A DNA stretch of 64,000 nucleotides, taken from Bog-756 sp963777665 (GTDB lineage: Bacteria > Actinomycetota > Acidimicrobiia > Acidimicrobiales > RAAP-2). Every line of letters begins with the position of its first letter. Positions within the stretch are counted from its first letter, which is position 1. The DNA lies in NCBI GenBank assembly GCA_963777665.1, contig CAVZRJ010000018.1, forward strand, positions 1-64,000, written 5' to 3'. This document shows positions 18,490 through 27,233 of this stretch, piece by piece. Made by a program: the position numbers and the translations under genes. The notes below the pieces were generated by a model. That model saw only the letters and a list, made by a program, of their open reading frames with translations, was not told the DNA's origin and did no database searches.

Positions 18490-18733
18490 AGCTCATCATG
18501 TCACGTGGTCGAGCCGCTGATCTCACAGAGACCCGTCAGAGGTCGTTTGCTTGTCGCGACTGCAGACCGAGTCGGCGAACCGGCGCTCTTGCCCGACCGA
18601 TCGATGACCCCCGCTCACCGAAGGCATCCGCCGGGGCGGTTGGTTTTTTGCCCATTTCTTACTCCTAGTGAAGTGCGATTCTTACTCTCGGCCAGGAGAG
18701 TGAGGTACGGAACTCGGTGTAAATCAAGGAGAA

Positions 18734-18952
18734 ATGACGATGGGAGTCGAATTTGGGCCGGTCGTTCGCTGCGATGCAGACGGGTTCCGCAACGCCCTGC
18801 CTCTGGCAGCGGGCGAAGATGCCTTCTCTGTTGTGAGTGCCGAGGACCGGTGGACATGGTCCCGTTCCTTTGGCTACCTCTGTCCCGACCACACTGAGAC
18901 GGCCTATCAGGGTCGAGTCACTTCTTTCTCTTCTTCAGCGAGGCTCTCGTAA
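18734..18952 (+). CDS. Small cysteine-containing protein, possible zinc-ribbon
   Basis: 72 residues. VRCDADGFRNALPL near the start and WTWSRSFGYLCPDH in the middle provide two cysteines and a late Cys-x-x-His, resembling small treble-clef-like proteins found in actinobacteria and phages. The typical second N-terminal cysteine appears to be Phe here. A strong AAGGAG lies 7 bases before the ATG. Function unknown. Confidence 0.6.
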   Translation: MTMGVEFGPVVRCDADGFRNALPLAAGEDAFSVVSAEDRWTWSRSFGYLCPDHTETAYQGRVTSFSSSARLS

Positions 18953-19067
18953 CCGACCCAGTGATGAAATGGCCAGCCGTACCGCAACGAGGACCGCTGC
19001 AGGGGTATCCAGATCCCGTAAGAGGACAATCGAGACTACTGGTGTCCTCGCCACCCCGATCGCCGGG

Positions 19068-19603
19068 TCAGCGCCGCACGAATCGAACGGTGACCTCGCC
19101 TCGGGCTTGGCGCGACGTCATCCCGAGTGGGCCCCAGGTCATGTCGAACAGCGTCCGGTCCACCACTACCTCGGAGTGGAGGACAACAGCGTCGCTGCTC
19201 GCGCTGACCACATCGAGGGGTGACTGAACGTCGGCCCGACGGCCGGCCGCTTCAAGGGTGATTCGGCCACGGAAGGCACGCTTCCCGTCGGGAGTGAGAT
19301 GGTCACCGTTGGGTGGTGCTCGACATCGAAGAAGTCCGCGGAGCGGAGATGCTCGTCCCGCTTGCGGTTCTTGGTCGTGAGCGACGTGGCGTCGATGACC
19401 AGGTGACCTGACACAGTGCCGTCAGCGTTGACGGTGCCCTCTCCGTCGAATTTCTGGAAACGACCGTGCACCGTGATCACACCCCAGAAGTGTTTGACGT
19501 GGAACTGGACCGAGGAGCCTGCCGGGTCAAGGGTCCAGTGGCCTGTCCCGTCTTTAAGGAGTGTCTAGGTGTCCGTCGTGGTGTCAGCGGAGTTGTCAGT
19601 CAT
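19068..19603 (-). pseudogene. Broken YceI-family lipid-binding protein gene
   Basis: Reads MTDNSADTTTDT, then an in-frame TAG, then WTLDPAGSSVQFHVKHFWG and ITVHGRFQKFDGEGTVNADG, then SADFFDVEHHPTVTIS. A frameshift near 19290 follows, and the remainder continues in another frame as ITLEAAGRRADVQSPLDVV and FDMTWGPLGMTSRQARGEV to a stop at 19068. The domain itself is complete and typical of YceI (polyisoprenoid-binding lipocalin-like fold). An internal start after the TAG could still produce a partial protein. Two independent lesions make this a likely true pseudogene. Confidence 0.75.
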
Positions 19604-20063
19604 CCGGTTCTCCCTGTCGCTCGAAGGGACACCTCGACCATACCCACCGTCTGTGGATATTCCTCCACCACTGGATGGGACGATGGATCGCAGTACGTAC
19701 GTCCCCTGCCACGAGGTCAGGAAGGCACCCCAGGGTGCCTCAGGAGCGAATGCAGATCAGTGTGTGGGGAGACCTGACAGGCTTGCAGCACGGCTCCACC
19801 GACTCGTGTGAGCCAGGCGCGCCGATCCCCTCGGCGGAAAGAGGATTGGCGCAAAGCGTCAGTTCGGAGGTCGGGGCGGCGGAACCCCTGCTCGACGGTC
19901 TGACGCCTTACAGAGTACCCATCATCCCTCCGTGTCAAACCTCGGAATTTGCACCACGACCCGCAGCGCCAACCCCATCGGACCGCACCCTGGCAGCTCG
20001 AGGGTGCCCTCCATACCGGTTGGGCAGGTCAGACTGCGGAAAGCCAGTCTGACCTAACACGCG
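19604..20063. other. Intergenic gap, nothing recognised
   Basis: About 460 bases between the broken yceI and the terminator at 20064. No coding stretch shows a family pattern. Confidence 0.4.
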
Positions 20064-20099
20064 AAAACGCCCGTCCCACGAACTGACGGGGATCGGGCG
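20064..20099 (-). terminator. Rho-independent terminator (minus strand)
   Basis: A ten-pair GC-rich stem with one bulge (68-77 with 89-99 in the 20000s), an 11-base loop, then TTTT on the minus strand. It lies 8 bases beyond the stop of the 54-codon frame 20107-20271. Confidence 0.65.
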
Positions 20100-20106
20100 C
20101 TCCACT

Positions 20107-20287
20107 TCATTTGTATTCCGAAAACGGACCGCTTCGGATCTGGCAACCAGAAAGGACTTCCTTGCCCTTATCGTTACAACGCTCCCACTTCGAGCCGCTT
20201 GCCTTCGACGACCTGGGCCTTACGGGATTGCTCCCGTCGAATCCTCTGCCATCCGCCTCAGGATGATCCACCTCGCATGCTGCTCAT
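20107..20287 (-). other. Small transcription unit: unresolved small protein or RNA
   Basis: Downstream of a good promoter and ahead of a terminator. An ATG at 20287 has a near-ideal ribosome-binding site (GGAAGGAGG) but its frame closes after 9 codons (MSSMRGGSS). A GTG at 20271 in another frame is open for 54 codons and ends GCQIRSGPFSEYK just before the terminator. In the first frame, sequence after the TGA continues as REQSRKAQVVEGKRLEVGAL. Possible readings are a small gene broken by an indel, a short peptide with structured RNA, or a small RNA. I recognise no family. Confidence 0.45.
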
Positions 20288-20301
20288 AGGCGCCTCCTTC
20301 C

Positions 20302-20319
20302 GGGATCCTCCCGGATCCC
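20302..20319 (-). promoter_or_regulatory. Hairpin in 5' leader next to ribosome-binding site
   Basis: Perfect 7-base arms GGGATCC and GGATCCC with a 4-base loop, ending 4 bases before the AGGAGG on the minus strand. It could influence initiation at 20287. Confidence 0.5.
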
Positions 20320-20333
20320 TCATTGCTCTTGCC

Positions 20334-20362
20334 ATTATGTACTCGACGGATCGGATTGAAAA
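20334..20362 (-). promoter_or_regulatory. Sigma70-like promoter (minus strand)
   Basis: -35 TTTTCA (20357-20362) and -10 CATAAT (20334-20339) with a 17-base spacer. AT-rich against the local background. Drives the small transcription unit to its left. Confidence 0.55.
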
Positions 20363-20579
20363 GGGCCAAAGGACCCTCTCACGCTTCGACCCCGTGCGGG
20401 ACTCGCGCCACCTTTCGGGCAACCAGCCGCTCGGCGGGCGGGCGGCCCTGGTAAGCATGACCCCAGCGCTCTGAGCAAGGTGCAAGTCCAAGGGTGTCCC
20501 GTATACCGCGGGGACCGAGGCGCAGGTCGAGGTGAGGCCGGTGTGCACGTGAACGGCACAGAACCGGTCCCGCGGTGCG

Positions 20580-20865
20580 TCAGGGCTCTTCGACCGCTGA
20601 GATGACGTACCGCATGACAGTCGCCGACCGAATCGGAGGAGAATCAGACGACGGCTGTCCGGCACCTCGGAAGGCGAGCAGATGGTCCTCCCGTTCCCTG
20701 CGCTCGAAAATGTTGATCCCGACTGGGGTCAATCGGATCGGCCGCCTGCACGAAGTCGAGGCACCCGGTCGCTTGGCGGGCCCGGCCAACCACGTCTGCA
20801 TTCGCGGCAAGAAAAGACACCCCGTCAGCCGGATCCACGATCAAGCTCCCGGCGATGATCAGCAT
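20580..20865 (-). CDS. ABM-domain monooxygenase-like protein, one frameshift
   Basis: About 94 residues if one base near 20719 is discounted. It begins MLIIAGSLIVDPADGVSFLA, then DVVGRARQATGCLDFVQAAD. After the break it resumes INIFERREREDHLLAFRG and ends VMRYVISAVEEP. The size and the strand-helix order are those of the ABM family, as in the protein at 49-366. It is the last gene of the leftward operon that starts with the flavin monooxygenase at 26463. The break falls in a CCC run, a common place for assembly indels. Confidence 0.7.
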
Positions 20866-20938
20866 CAGCCCATCGTAGGCATGTGATCCCGATGATTCTT
20901 CGTGTCGCGATCGCGGGACCCCGCCCATCTCCGACGGG

Positions 20939-21871
20939 TCAGACAGTGAGGACCGTCCCGAGCCAGGTGCCGATGCGCTCGAAGGCGAGGCCGGCGGCGG
21001 GAAAGCCGAAGTTCACGAAGCCGTGGGGCTGGCCCGCATAGCAGACCTCGTCGACCGCGACGCCGTCCTCGCGGAGCCGCTCCGCATAGGCGCGGCCCTC
21101 GTCCCGCAGCATGTCGCAACCGCCGAGCACGACCAGCGCCGGGGGCAGTCCGCGCAGCGATGCGGCGCTCAACGGGGCGGCGTACGGGTCCCTGTCCAGG
21201 TCCCGGCCACCGCTGTAGGCAGCCCAGTACGCCTTGGTGGCGGTGCGGCTGATGACCAGCCCGTCGAACTCGACCGAGGAGGGGCGCTCCTGCGACCCGG
21301 ACACCCCCGGGTAGATGAGCACCTGCCCGACCGGCAGCGGTCCCCCTGCGTCCCGCAGTCGGAGGCACACCGCGGCAGCGAGGTTCCCGCCCGCACTCTC
21401 CCCGGCGACGGCAACCGCCGGGGCCGGCAGCCCGAAGCTCCGGCTCTCGTCCATCGCCCACCGCGTCACCGCTTCGCAGTCGTCCAGCCCGTCCGGGTAC
21501 GGATGCTCCGGTGCCAGCCGGTAGCCGACCGAGACGACCACCGCTCCGGTGGCATGGGCGAGCTCGCGGGCGACCCCGTCCATGATGTCGATGCTGCCGA
21601 GGACGAACCCGCCGCCGTGGAAGTACACCACCAGACCCGTCGGCTCACCGCCGCCCTGGTAGAAGCGGATCGGGACGCCACCGACCTCGTCGTCACGGAC
21701 CTCGGCCAGCTCCCGCGTCGGCGGTGGTCCCCAGGGGCCGCGGGCCAGCTGGAGGATCTTCGGGGACAGGTCCTCCAACGGTGTGGCCAGTTCCGGATTG
21801 TCCGCCAGCCATGTGGCCACCCATGGGTCGAGGACGCCTTCGTCGCTACTCACATCTGCCTCGGGGGCCAC
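20939..21871 (-). CDS. Alpha/beta hydrolase (HSL/esterase family)
   Basis: 310 residues. The oxyanion motif HGGG is in VVYFHGGGFVLGS (residues ~83-95), the nucleophile is in VAGESAGGN (GxSxG), the acid is in GCDMLRDEG, and the histidine is in AGQPHGFVNFG. This is the hormone-sensitive-lipase branch of carboxylesterases. In an operon with a monooxygenase and CoA enzymes it probably hydrolyses an ester or lactone intermediate. About 70 bases separate it from the DapB-like gene upstream. The start at 21871 (ATG) is the first in frame. Confidence 0.9.
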   Translation of the reverse strand: MAPEADVSSDEGVLDPWVATWLADNPELATPLEDLSPKILQLARGPWGPPPTRELAEVRDDEVGGVPIRFYQGGGEPTGLVVYFHGGGFVLGSIDIMDGVARELAHATGAVVVSVGYRLAPEHPYPDGLDDCEAVTRWAMDESRSFGLPAPAVAVAGESAGGNLAAAVCLRLRDAGGPLPVGQVLIYPGVSGSQERPSSVEFDGLVISRTATKAYWAAYSGGRDLDRDPYAAPLSAASLRGLPPALVVLGGCDMLRDEGRAYAERLREDGVAVDEVCYAGQPHGFVNFGFPAAGLAFERIGTWLGTVLTV

Positions 21872-21940
21872 GGGACCAGTCTGTCAGCAGCCGCCTTTCA
21901 CTGCGGGACATGAGCCTCCGATCGGTACTGCCGTCCCACC

Positions 21941-22981
21941 TCACGGCACCCGCGTCCCGAGCGCAGCCACGACCTGGGGAAGATCGACGGTGGTCCTGAT
22001 GCCCGGAGCGGCCTCACAGACGACGGGCACCGCGTTGACGGCCCGATTGGCCGTGTAGCCGGGGGTGGCCTCCGCCATCCGCTCGGGCGGGACCGCCAGC
22101 CGGATGTCCAGCTCCAGCGGGCAGTCACCCTCGACCGTGACCCGCCAGCCTCCCTGCCGCAGGTCCCACGCAGCGTCGAGCTCGGTCGAGCAGTACCAGG
22201 TGGCGCTGAAGGTGAGCAGCTCGGCTCCGTCGCGCCGGCCGACGACCGTCATCCGCTGGCCCGCCACCGATCCGGTCGGGATGGTCCCGGCGGCGATCAC
22301 GGTGTCCCGGACGGCACAGGCCACCTCACCGCTTGACTCGACCGAGTCCAGGGGCAGCCCGAGCGCGTCGGCGACCTGCCGCAGCGACGGCCCGAAGGCC
22401 GCCGCGCCGTGTGCCCAGCGCCTCGGGTCGAAGCTCGAGGGAGCCTGGCCGAAGCCCATGATCTCGAAGAGCAGGGCCGGCGAGTCCCGGCTCGAGAGAT
22501 CGGCGAACTCCGCGATCTCCAACCGGTCCAGGCGGCGCTGGATCGAGGTCAGGACGATCGGCAGCGCTTCGGAGATGAACCCCGGACTGATCCCGGTGCT
22601 GTGGATCGAGGAGCCGCCGCGTTCGCACGCGGCTTCGATCCGGTTCCGCTCATCCGGGTCCATGCTCCCCGGGTGGTGGAACCCGCCGCAGGTGGCCACG
22701 ACGTTCACCCCCGACTCGAGGAGCGAGCAGAGAACGTCGACGTCGTACCCCTGCTGCATGTAGAGGACGCAGTCGGGTCGCAGGGCGCGGATCGCACGAG
22801 CGTCCCGGGTGGCCGCGACGCCCGTCGGACCGAGCCCACAGAGGTCCCCGGCGTCGCGCCCCTCCTTCTGCGGATCGTGCACGAGGAGGCCCACCAGGTT
22901 GAGCTCGGGATGCTCGATGACCGCGCGGAGGGAGCGGGACCCGATGTTGCCCGTCGCCCACTGCACGACCCGGTAGGTCAC
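21941..22981 (-). CDS. DapB-like NAD(P)-dependent dehydrogenase
   Basis: 346 residues. An N-terminal Rossmann motif (VVQWATGNIGSRSLRAVIEH, residues 4-23), then a DapB-type catalytic domain with GISPGFISEALPIVL. This matches the family of dihydrodipicolinate reductase N-terminal domain proteins that includes 2,4-diaminopentanoate dehydrogenase. The members found in actinobacterial catabolic loci have no settled substrate. Its ATG overlaps the CitE-like stop by 4 bases, so the two are translationally coupled. Confidence 0.85.
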   Translation of the reverse strand: MTYRVVQWATGNIGSRSLRAVIEHPELNLVGLLVHDPQKEGRDAGDLCGLGPTGVAATRDARAIRALRPDCVLYMQQGYDVDVLCSLLESGVNVVATCGGFHHPGSMDPDERNRIEAACERGGSSIHSTGISPGFISEALPIVLTSIQRRLDRLEIAEFADLSSRDSPALLFEIMGFGQAPSSFDPRRWAHGAAAFGPSLRQVADALGLPLDSVESSGEVACAVRDTVIAAGTIPTGSVAGQRMTVVGRRDGAELLTFSATWYCSTELDAAWDLRQGGWRVTVEGDCPLELDIRLAVPPERMAEATPGYTANRAVNAVPVVCEAAPGIRTTVDLPQVVAALGTRVP

Positions 22982-23901
22982 TGCCCCGACCGCTCCGTTG
23001 CGACGAGCGCCGCCTTGTGGAGCACGTTGGCGGCCAATCGCATGTGCGCGGCGTCCACGAGCCTGCCGTCCCGTCCGATCGCTCCCACGCCCTCGGCTTC
23101 CGCAGCACGGTAGGCCACGACCGACTCCTCGGCCTCACGGACCTCCGCCTCGGTGGGCGCGAAGACGGCGTTGGCGATCGGCACCTGGCCGGGATGGATG
23201 GCCCACTTGCCGTCGTAGCCGAGGAGGCTGGCGTGCTCGGCGGACCGGCGGTATCCGTCCGGATCCTGGAACGCGGGATACGGGGCGTCGATCGCGTCGA
23301 TGCCCGCGGCGCGGGCTGCGGCGAGGATCTGGACCCGGGCGAAGTGCCAGAAGTCCCCCGGGTACGGGCCCACCGGATCGAAGTTACCGTCCACCCTGGC
23401 CCGCAACGAGGCGGAGAGGTCTCCGGCCCCGAAGATGATGGCTTCCAACCGGTCACTCGACCGGGCGATCTCCGCGGCGTTTGCCAGTCCTTCGGCCTCC
23501 TCGATGAGGACCTCGAGGGCGATGCGCTTGCGCAGGCCGAGCTTGGTCTCGAGCTGGGTGAGCAGGACGTCGAACCACCACACGTCACGGGCCGAGCGCG
23601 CCTTCGGCACGATGATCACATCCAGCGCGTCGCGGGCGCCCGTGACCACTTCGACCACGTCGCCGTAGCACCACGGGGTTTCGAGACCGTTCACCCGGAC
23701 GGCCCGCACGACCCTGCCCCAGTCCTGATTGACCAGGGCGTTGACTGCGATCGCCCGCGCCGGCTCCTTCATGACCGGCGCGCAGGCATCTTCCAGGTCC
23801 AAGAACACCAGATCGGCTCCCGATCCCGGCGCCTTCTCGCACATGCGCTCGCTGCTGGCCGGGGTGGCCAGCTCCGATCGTCGGGCCCGCGGTTCGTACA
23901 C
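22978..23901 (-). CDS. HpcH/HpaI (CitE-like) aldolase / acyl-CoA lyase
   Basis: 307 residues from a GTG with ACGGAGG upstream. Features of the CitE branch: VFLDLEDACAP near residue 29 (metal-binding Glu-Asp), ALEVLIEEAEGL with a ligand glutamate, and YDGKWAIHPGQV at the C-terminal third. Relatives cleave malyl-, citramalyl- or beta-hydroxyacyl-CoA. With a CoA-transferase immediately upstream, cleavage of a CoA thioester made by that enzyme is a coherent guess. Overlaps the downstream DapB-like gene by 4 bases. Confidence 0.88.
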   Translation of the reverse strand: MYEPRARRSELATPASSERMCEKAPGSGADLVFLDLEDACAPVMKEPARAIAVNALVNQDWGRVVRAVRVNGLETPWCYGDVVEVVTGARDALDVIIVPKARSARDVWWFDVLLTQLETKLGLRKRIALEVLIEEAEGLANAAEIARSSDRLEAIIFGAGDLSASLRARVDGNFDPVGPYPGDFWHFARVQILAAARAAGIDAIDAPYPAFQDPDGYRRSAEHASLLGYDGKWAIHPGQVPIANAVFAPTEAEVREAEESVVAYRAAEAEGVGAIGRDGRLVDAAHMRLAANVLHKAALVATERSGQ

Positions 23902-23924
23902 GATTGCCTCCGTCCAGGATCCGG

Positions 23925-25127
23925 TCAGATCACGCCGGCCGCCCGCAGGGCGACGATGCGGGCAGGATCGATGCCGAGCAGCCCACCGTAGACGGCATCG
24001 TTCTCCGCGCCCAGAGCCTGGCCGAGGTGGTCGATCCGCCCCGGGGTCTCCGAGAGCTGCGCGACCGGAGCCTGCACGGTGACCGGGCCGAGGTCGGGGT
24101 CGATGATCCGGGGGAAGGTCCCCCGGGACTGCAGATGTTCGTCGGCGAGCAACTGCTGCGCGTCGTAGACCGGTGCGGCCGCAACCTCCGCGGCGAGGAA
24201 GACCTGCATGGCCTCGTCGAGCGTCCGATCGGCGACCCACGCGGCGACCATCGCATCGATCTCGATCCCCCGGTCCTGACGCCGGATGGGGTCCACGTAG
24301 TCGGGGTCCTCGGCCAGGTCGGGTCGGCCGATGGACCGGAAGACCCGCACGACGATGTTCGACGAGGCGCTCGAGATGGCGAGCCACCTGCCGTCGGCGG
24401 TCCGGTAGGCGTTGCGGGGCGCACTCGCCGGGAGGTGGTTGCCCACCCGGGTGGGCACGATCCCGAGCTGGTCGAAGGCCAGTGTCGACGACTCGACGAG
24501 GCGGGCCAGGGGCTCCACGAGATTGACGTCGATCAGTTGACCGGCACCGCCACGCACGTCCCGGTGGTAGAGGGCCATCATCACCGCCCAGGTCGCCGAC
24601 TGTGCGGCGACCCCGTCGGCCAGCATGAACGGGGGGAGCGTCGGAGGGCCGTCGGGCTGCCCGGTCACCTGTGCGAACCCGCTCATGGCTTCGGCCAGCG
24701 TGCCGAACCCCGGTCGGTCGCTCGAGGGACCACCCCGTCCGTAGCCGCTCACGTGGAGCATCACGAGGCGCGGGTGGCGCTCGTGGACAGACGCGTAGTC
24801 GAGGCCCCACCGGAGCAGGGCACTCGGCCGGTTGCCGACGACCAGCACATCACTCACGTCGAGCAGTTCGTGGAACACCTCCTGTCCCTCGTACTTGCGG
24901 AGATCGAGGGTGACGCAGCGCTTGTTGCGGCTCACGCTCTTCCAGACGAGGCCGATGCCCTGCTTCCGGTCGCCCCAGGTCCGCAACGGGTCTCCGGTAC
25001 CGGGCAGCTCGACCTTGATGACCTCGGCGCCGAACTCCCCGAGCATCGTGGCCACCATCGGTCCTGCGACCAGCGTCGCCGCGTCGACGACCCGGAGCCC
25101 CTGCAGGGGACCTGCGGGGTCAGGCAC
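23925..25127 (-). CDS. CaiB/BaiF-family CoA-transferase
   Basis: 400 residues from GTG 25127. Class III transferase features: LRVVDAATLVAGPMVATML at the start, GAEVIKVELPGTGDPLRTWG, the aspartate nucleophile region QLIDVNLVEPLARL (residue ~190), and the late block RGTFPRIIDPDLG. It moves CoA between carboxylic acids. The start overlaps the stop of the flavin monooxygenase gene, and the CitE-like gene follows after 23 bases. So oxygenation, CoA activation and C-C cleavage are encoded consecutively. Confidence 0.92.
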   Translation of the reverse strand: MPDPAGPLQGLRVVDAATLVAGPMVATMLGEFGAEVIKVELPGTGDPLRTWGDRKQGIGLVWKSVSRNKRCVTLDLRKYEGQEVFHELLDVSDVLVVGNRPSALLRWGLDYASVHERHPRLVMLHVSGYGRGGPSSDRPGFGTLAEAMSGFAQVTGQPDGPPTLPPFMLADGVAAQSATWAVMMALYHRDVRGGAGQLIDVNLVEPLARLVESSTLAFDQLGIVPTRVGNHLPASAPRNAYRTADGRWLAISSASSNIVVRVFRSIGRPDLAEDPDYVDPIRRQDRGIEIDAMVAAWVADRTLDEAMQVFLAAEVAAAPVYDAQQLLADEHLQSRGTFPRIIDPDLGPVTVQAPVAQLSETPGRIDHLGQALGAENDAVYGGLLGIDPARIVALRAAGVI

Positions 25128-26463
25128 GGGGCGAGCACTCGGGCCTGGCCAGCCCGAGATTGTCGCGGAGGGTGGCGCCGGTGTAGCGCTCGCGGAACAC
25201 CCCGCGTCGCTGGAGCTCGGGGACGACCAGGCGGACCACCTCCTCGTAGGCGCCGGGCGTGTGGGTGGCGGCGATGACGAACCCGTCGCAGGCGTCGCCG
25301 TGGAACCATTCCTCCATCTGGTCGGCGACGTCGGTCCCGGTGCCGACGAAGCGCGGGCCCTGCAAGAGCGTGGCCCGGTGACCGGCCAGGTCCGCCAGAG
25401 TGACCGTCGCCCCACCGATGTGGGTCCGGAGGTTCTGGACCAGCCCCCGGATGCCCGAGACGGACTCGATGAGCTCGTCGGTGATCGGCGCATCGAGGGC
25501 GAGACCGGAGAAGTCGTAGTTCATGAGCTCAGAGAGGAGGGTGAGGGAGGCCATCGGATCGACGAAGTCGTCGAGGAACATCTGCTCACGCTCCTGCGCG
25601 TGCGCCTTGGACTCCCCCACCACCGTGTAGGCCATCGGGAGCATCTTGACCGAGTCGGGATCACGTCCGACCTGTCCGATCCGCTCCTTCTGGTCCGCAT
25701 AGTGGGACCGGGCCACCTCGAGATTGGGATCGCCGGTGAAGATGACCTCGGCCCACCGCGACGCGAAGTCCCGTCCTCTCCCCGACGAGCCGGCCTGGAG
25801 CAGCACGGGGCGGCCCTGGGGTGAGCGCGGCACGGTCAAGGGACCCCGCACCCTGAACCAGTCTCCCTCGTAGCCGAGCTCGTGGACCTTGTCGGGATCG
25901 GCGAACACGCCGCTCACCCGGTCGAGCACCAGGGCGTCGTCCTCCCAGGTGTCCCAGAGACCGGTGGTCGCCTCGAGGAACTCGTCGGCGCGGTCGTAGC
26001 GCGCGTCGTGGTCCAGCACCCCGTCGACGCCGAAATTCTGCGCTTCGCTGTCGTTGACCGAGGTGACCACGTTCCAGGCCGCACGTCCGCCGGTGAGATG
26101 GTCGAGGGTGGCGAAGGTGCGGGCCACGTGGAAGGGGGCGTAGTAGGTGGTCGAGTAGGTGGCGCCCAGCCCGATCGACCGGGTCGCACCGGCCAGGACG
26201 CCGAGCACGATGCTCAGGTCCAGCTTCACCGGCCGGGCACCGTGCCGGACCGCCTCGGCCACCGATCCTCCGTAGATCCCGGGCATGGCCAGGCGGTCGT
26301 CGAAGAACATCATGTCGAAGCACCCCTCTTCGAGGGTGCGGCCGAGCTTCTCGTAGTAGCTCGCGGTGAGGAACCCGTGCTCGGTGGCGGGATGGCGCCA
26401 CGAACCGGCGTAGACGGTGGCGTTTCCGGCCTGCATGAACCCGACCAGCGCCATCTGTTTCAC
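25120..26463 (-). CDS. Flavin-dependent monooxygenase, NtaA/SnaA/DszA type
   Basis: 447 residues of the luciferase-like (LLM) superfamily. Distinctive parts are AGSWRHPATEHGFLTASYYE, DMMFFDDRLAMPGIYGG, the flavin-binding TLDHLTGGRAAWNVVTSVND, and QAGSSGRGRDFASRWAEVIF. Close relatives are FMNH2-dependent oxygenases of nitrilotriacetate, sulfones or long alkanes and need a separate flavin reductase, which is not present nearby. It is the first gene of the leftward operon and divergent from the GntR regulator at 26533. Confidence 0.9.
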   Translation of the reverse strand: MKQMALVGFMQAGNATVYAGSWRHPATEHGFLTASYYEKLGRTLEEGCFDMMFFDDRLAMPGIYGGSVAEAVRHGARPVKLDLSIVLGVLAGATRSIGLGATYSTTYYAPFHVARTFATLDHLTGGRAAWNVVTSVNDSEAQNFGVDGVLDHDARYDRADEFLEATTGLWDTWEDDALVLDRVSGVFADPDKVHELGYEGDWFRVRGPLTVPRSPQGRPVLLQAGSSGRGRDFASRWAEVIFTGDPNLEVARSHYADQKERIGQVGRDPDSVKMLPMAYTVVGESKAHAQEREQMFLDDFVDPMASLTLLSELMNYDFSGLALDAPITDELIESVSGIRGLVQNLRTHIGGATVTLADLAGHRATLLQGPRFVGTGTDVADQMEEWFHGDACDGFVIAATHTPGAYEEVVRLVVPELQRRGVFRERYTGATLRDNLGLARPECSPRA

Positions 26464-26512
26464 CGGCCCACCCTGACTCTCGTTCGACTGGTTCTCGTTG
26501 ACTGCGACCTGT

Positions 26513-26548
26513 ATTGAAATATAGAATGTGATATGTCAGATTTCAAAT
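26513..26548. promoter_or_regulatory. Inverted repeat at GntR/monooxygenase divergent promoter
   Basis: TTGAAAT (26514-26520) and ATTTCAA (26540-26546) face each other across 19 bases of AT-rich sequence. The right arm lies inside the first codons of the GntR gene. Likely autoregulatory GntR operator. Confidence 0.5.
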
Positions 26549-27198
26549 CGATCGGGGGGACGGTCCGCTCGCGTGCCGCCCGCGAGCTGCGGGACCGGAT
26601 CCTGACCGGGCGGCTGCGGCCCGGGGACCGCCTCGACCTGGACGAGATCACCCGGGAGTTCGGCACCAGCCGGACCCCGGTACGCGAGGCGCTGCTCGAG
26701 CTCTCCTACGAGGGGCTGGTGGCGGTCACCCCGCGGAGCGGGATCACCGTGATCGGGATCACCCCCGAGGATGCCGTCGACAACTTCGCCGTCCTGGCCG
26801 CCCTCGCCGGCAAGGCCGCAGAGTGGGCCACCCTTCGGATCACCCAACCACAACTGGCCGAACTGCGAGGGCTCGCGGCGGCCATCGACGAGGGACCGGA
26901 CGTGGTGACCGCCAACCGGCAGTTCCACCGAGCGGTCAACCTGGCCTCGGGCTCGCCCCGCCTGCTGACCTACCTGCGCCAGGCGGTGCGGGTGGTCCCG
27001 GGCAGCTTCTTCGAGCTCTTCCCCGAACAGCAGCGTCGGAGCCGCGCCGAGCATGCCGCGCTCCTCGACGCCATCGGACGGGGGGACGGGGTCGCGGCCC
27101 GCACGATCGCCGAGGCCCACGTCCTCGACGCCGGCGCCGCGTTGGGGAGCTGGTTGCGGGCCAACGCCACCCCTGCCGCGTCCGAGTCGACACGCTAA
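26533..27198 (+). CDS. GntR-family (FadR/FCD) transcriptional regulator
   Basis: 221 residues. The N-terminal winged helix-turn-helix has the standard pattern RAARELRDRILTGRLRPGDR, EITREFGTSRTPVREALLEL (residues ~38-57), then VTPRSGITVIGI. The all-helical FCD ligand domain follows, with metal-binding candidates in NRQFHRAVNLASGS and RAEHAALLDAI. Divergent from the 26463-20580 operon, so it is the probable regulator of that operon with an acid or acyl-CoA ligand. The ATG start overlaps the candidate operator, which could give tight autoregulation. Confidence 0.92.
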   Translation: MSDFKSIGGTVRSRAARELRDRILTGRLRPGDRLDLDEITREFGTSRTPVREALLELSYEGLVAVTPRSGITVIGITPEDAVDNFAVLAALAGKAAEWATLRITQPQLAELRGLAAAIDEGPDVVTANRQFHRAVNLASGSPRLLTYLRQAVRVVPGSFFELFPEQQRRSRAEHAALLDAIGRGDGVAARTIAEAHVLDAGAALGSWLRANATPAASESTR

Positions 27199-27233
27199 GG
27201 ACGAGGCCGCGGCTCCCTCCACGGTGCGCGCCG

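Noticed and set aside
20233..20243. GATTCGACGGG on the minus strand, resembling the tmRNA 5' end
   Set aside because: There is no tag reading frame, no tRNA-like 3' end and no matching acceptor stem nearby.
12340..20362. Defence island or prophage
   Set aside because: No restriction, toxin-antitoxin, CBASS, integrase or phage structural gene was recognised, only a dead transposase and small unknown genes.
20395..20580. Possible group II intron (a GUGCG-like start and a domain V-like hairpin)
   Set aside because: No reverse transcriptase is present and the domain V-like hairpin does not fit the consensus well. A covariance search would be needed.
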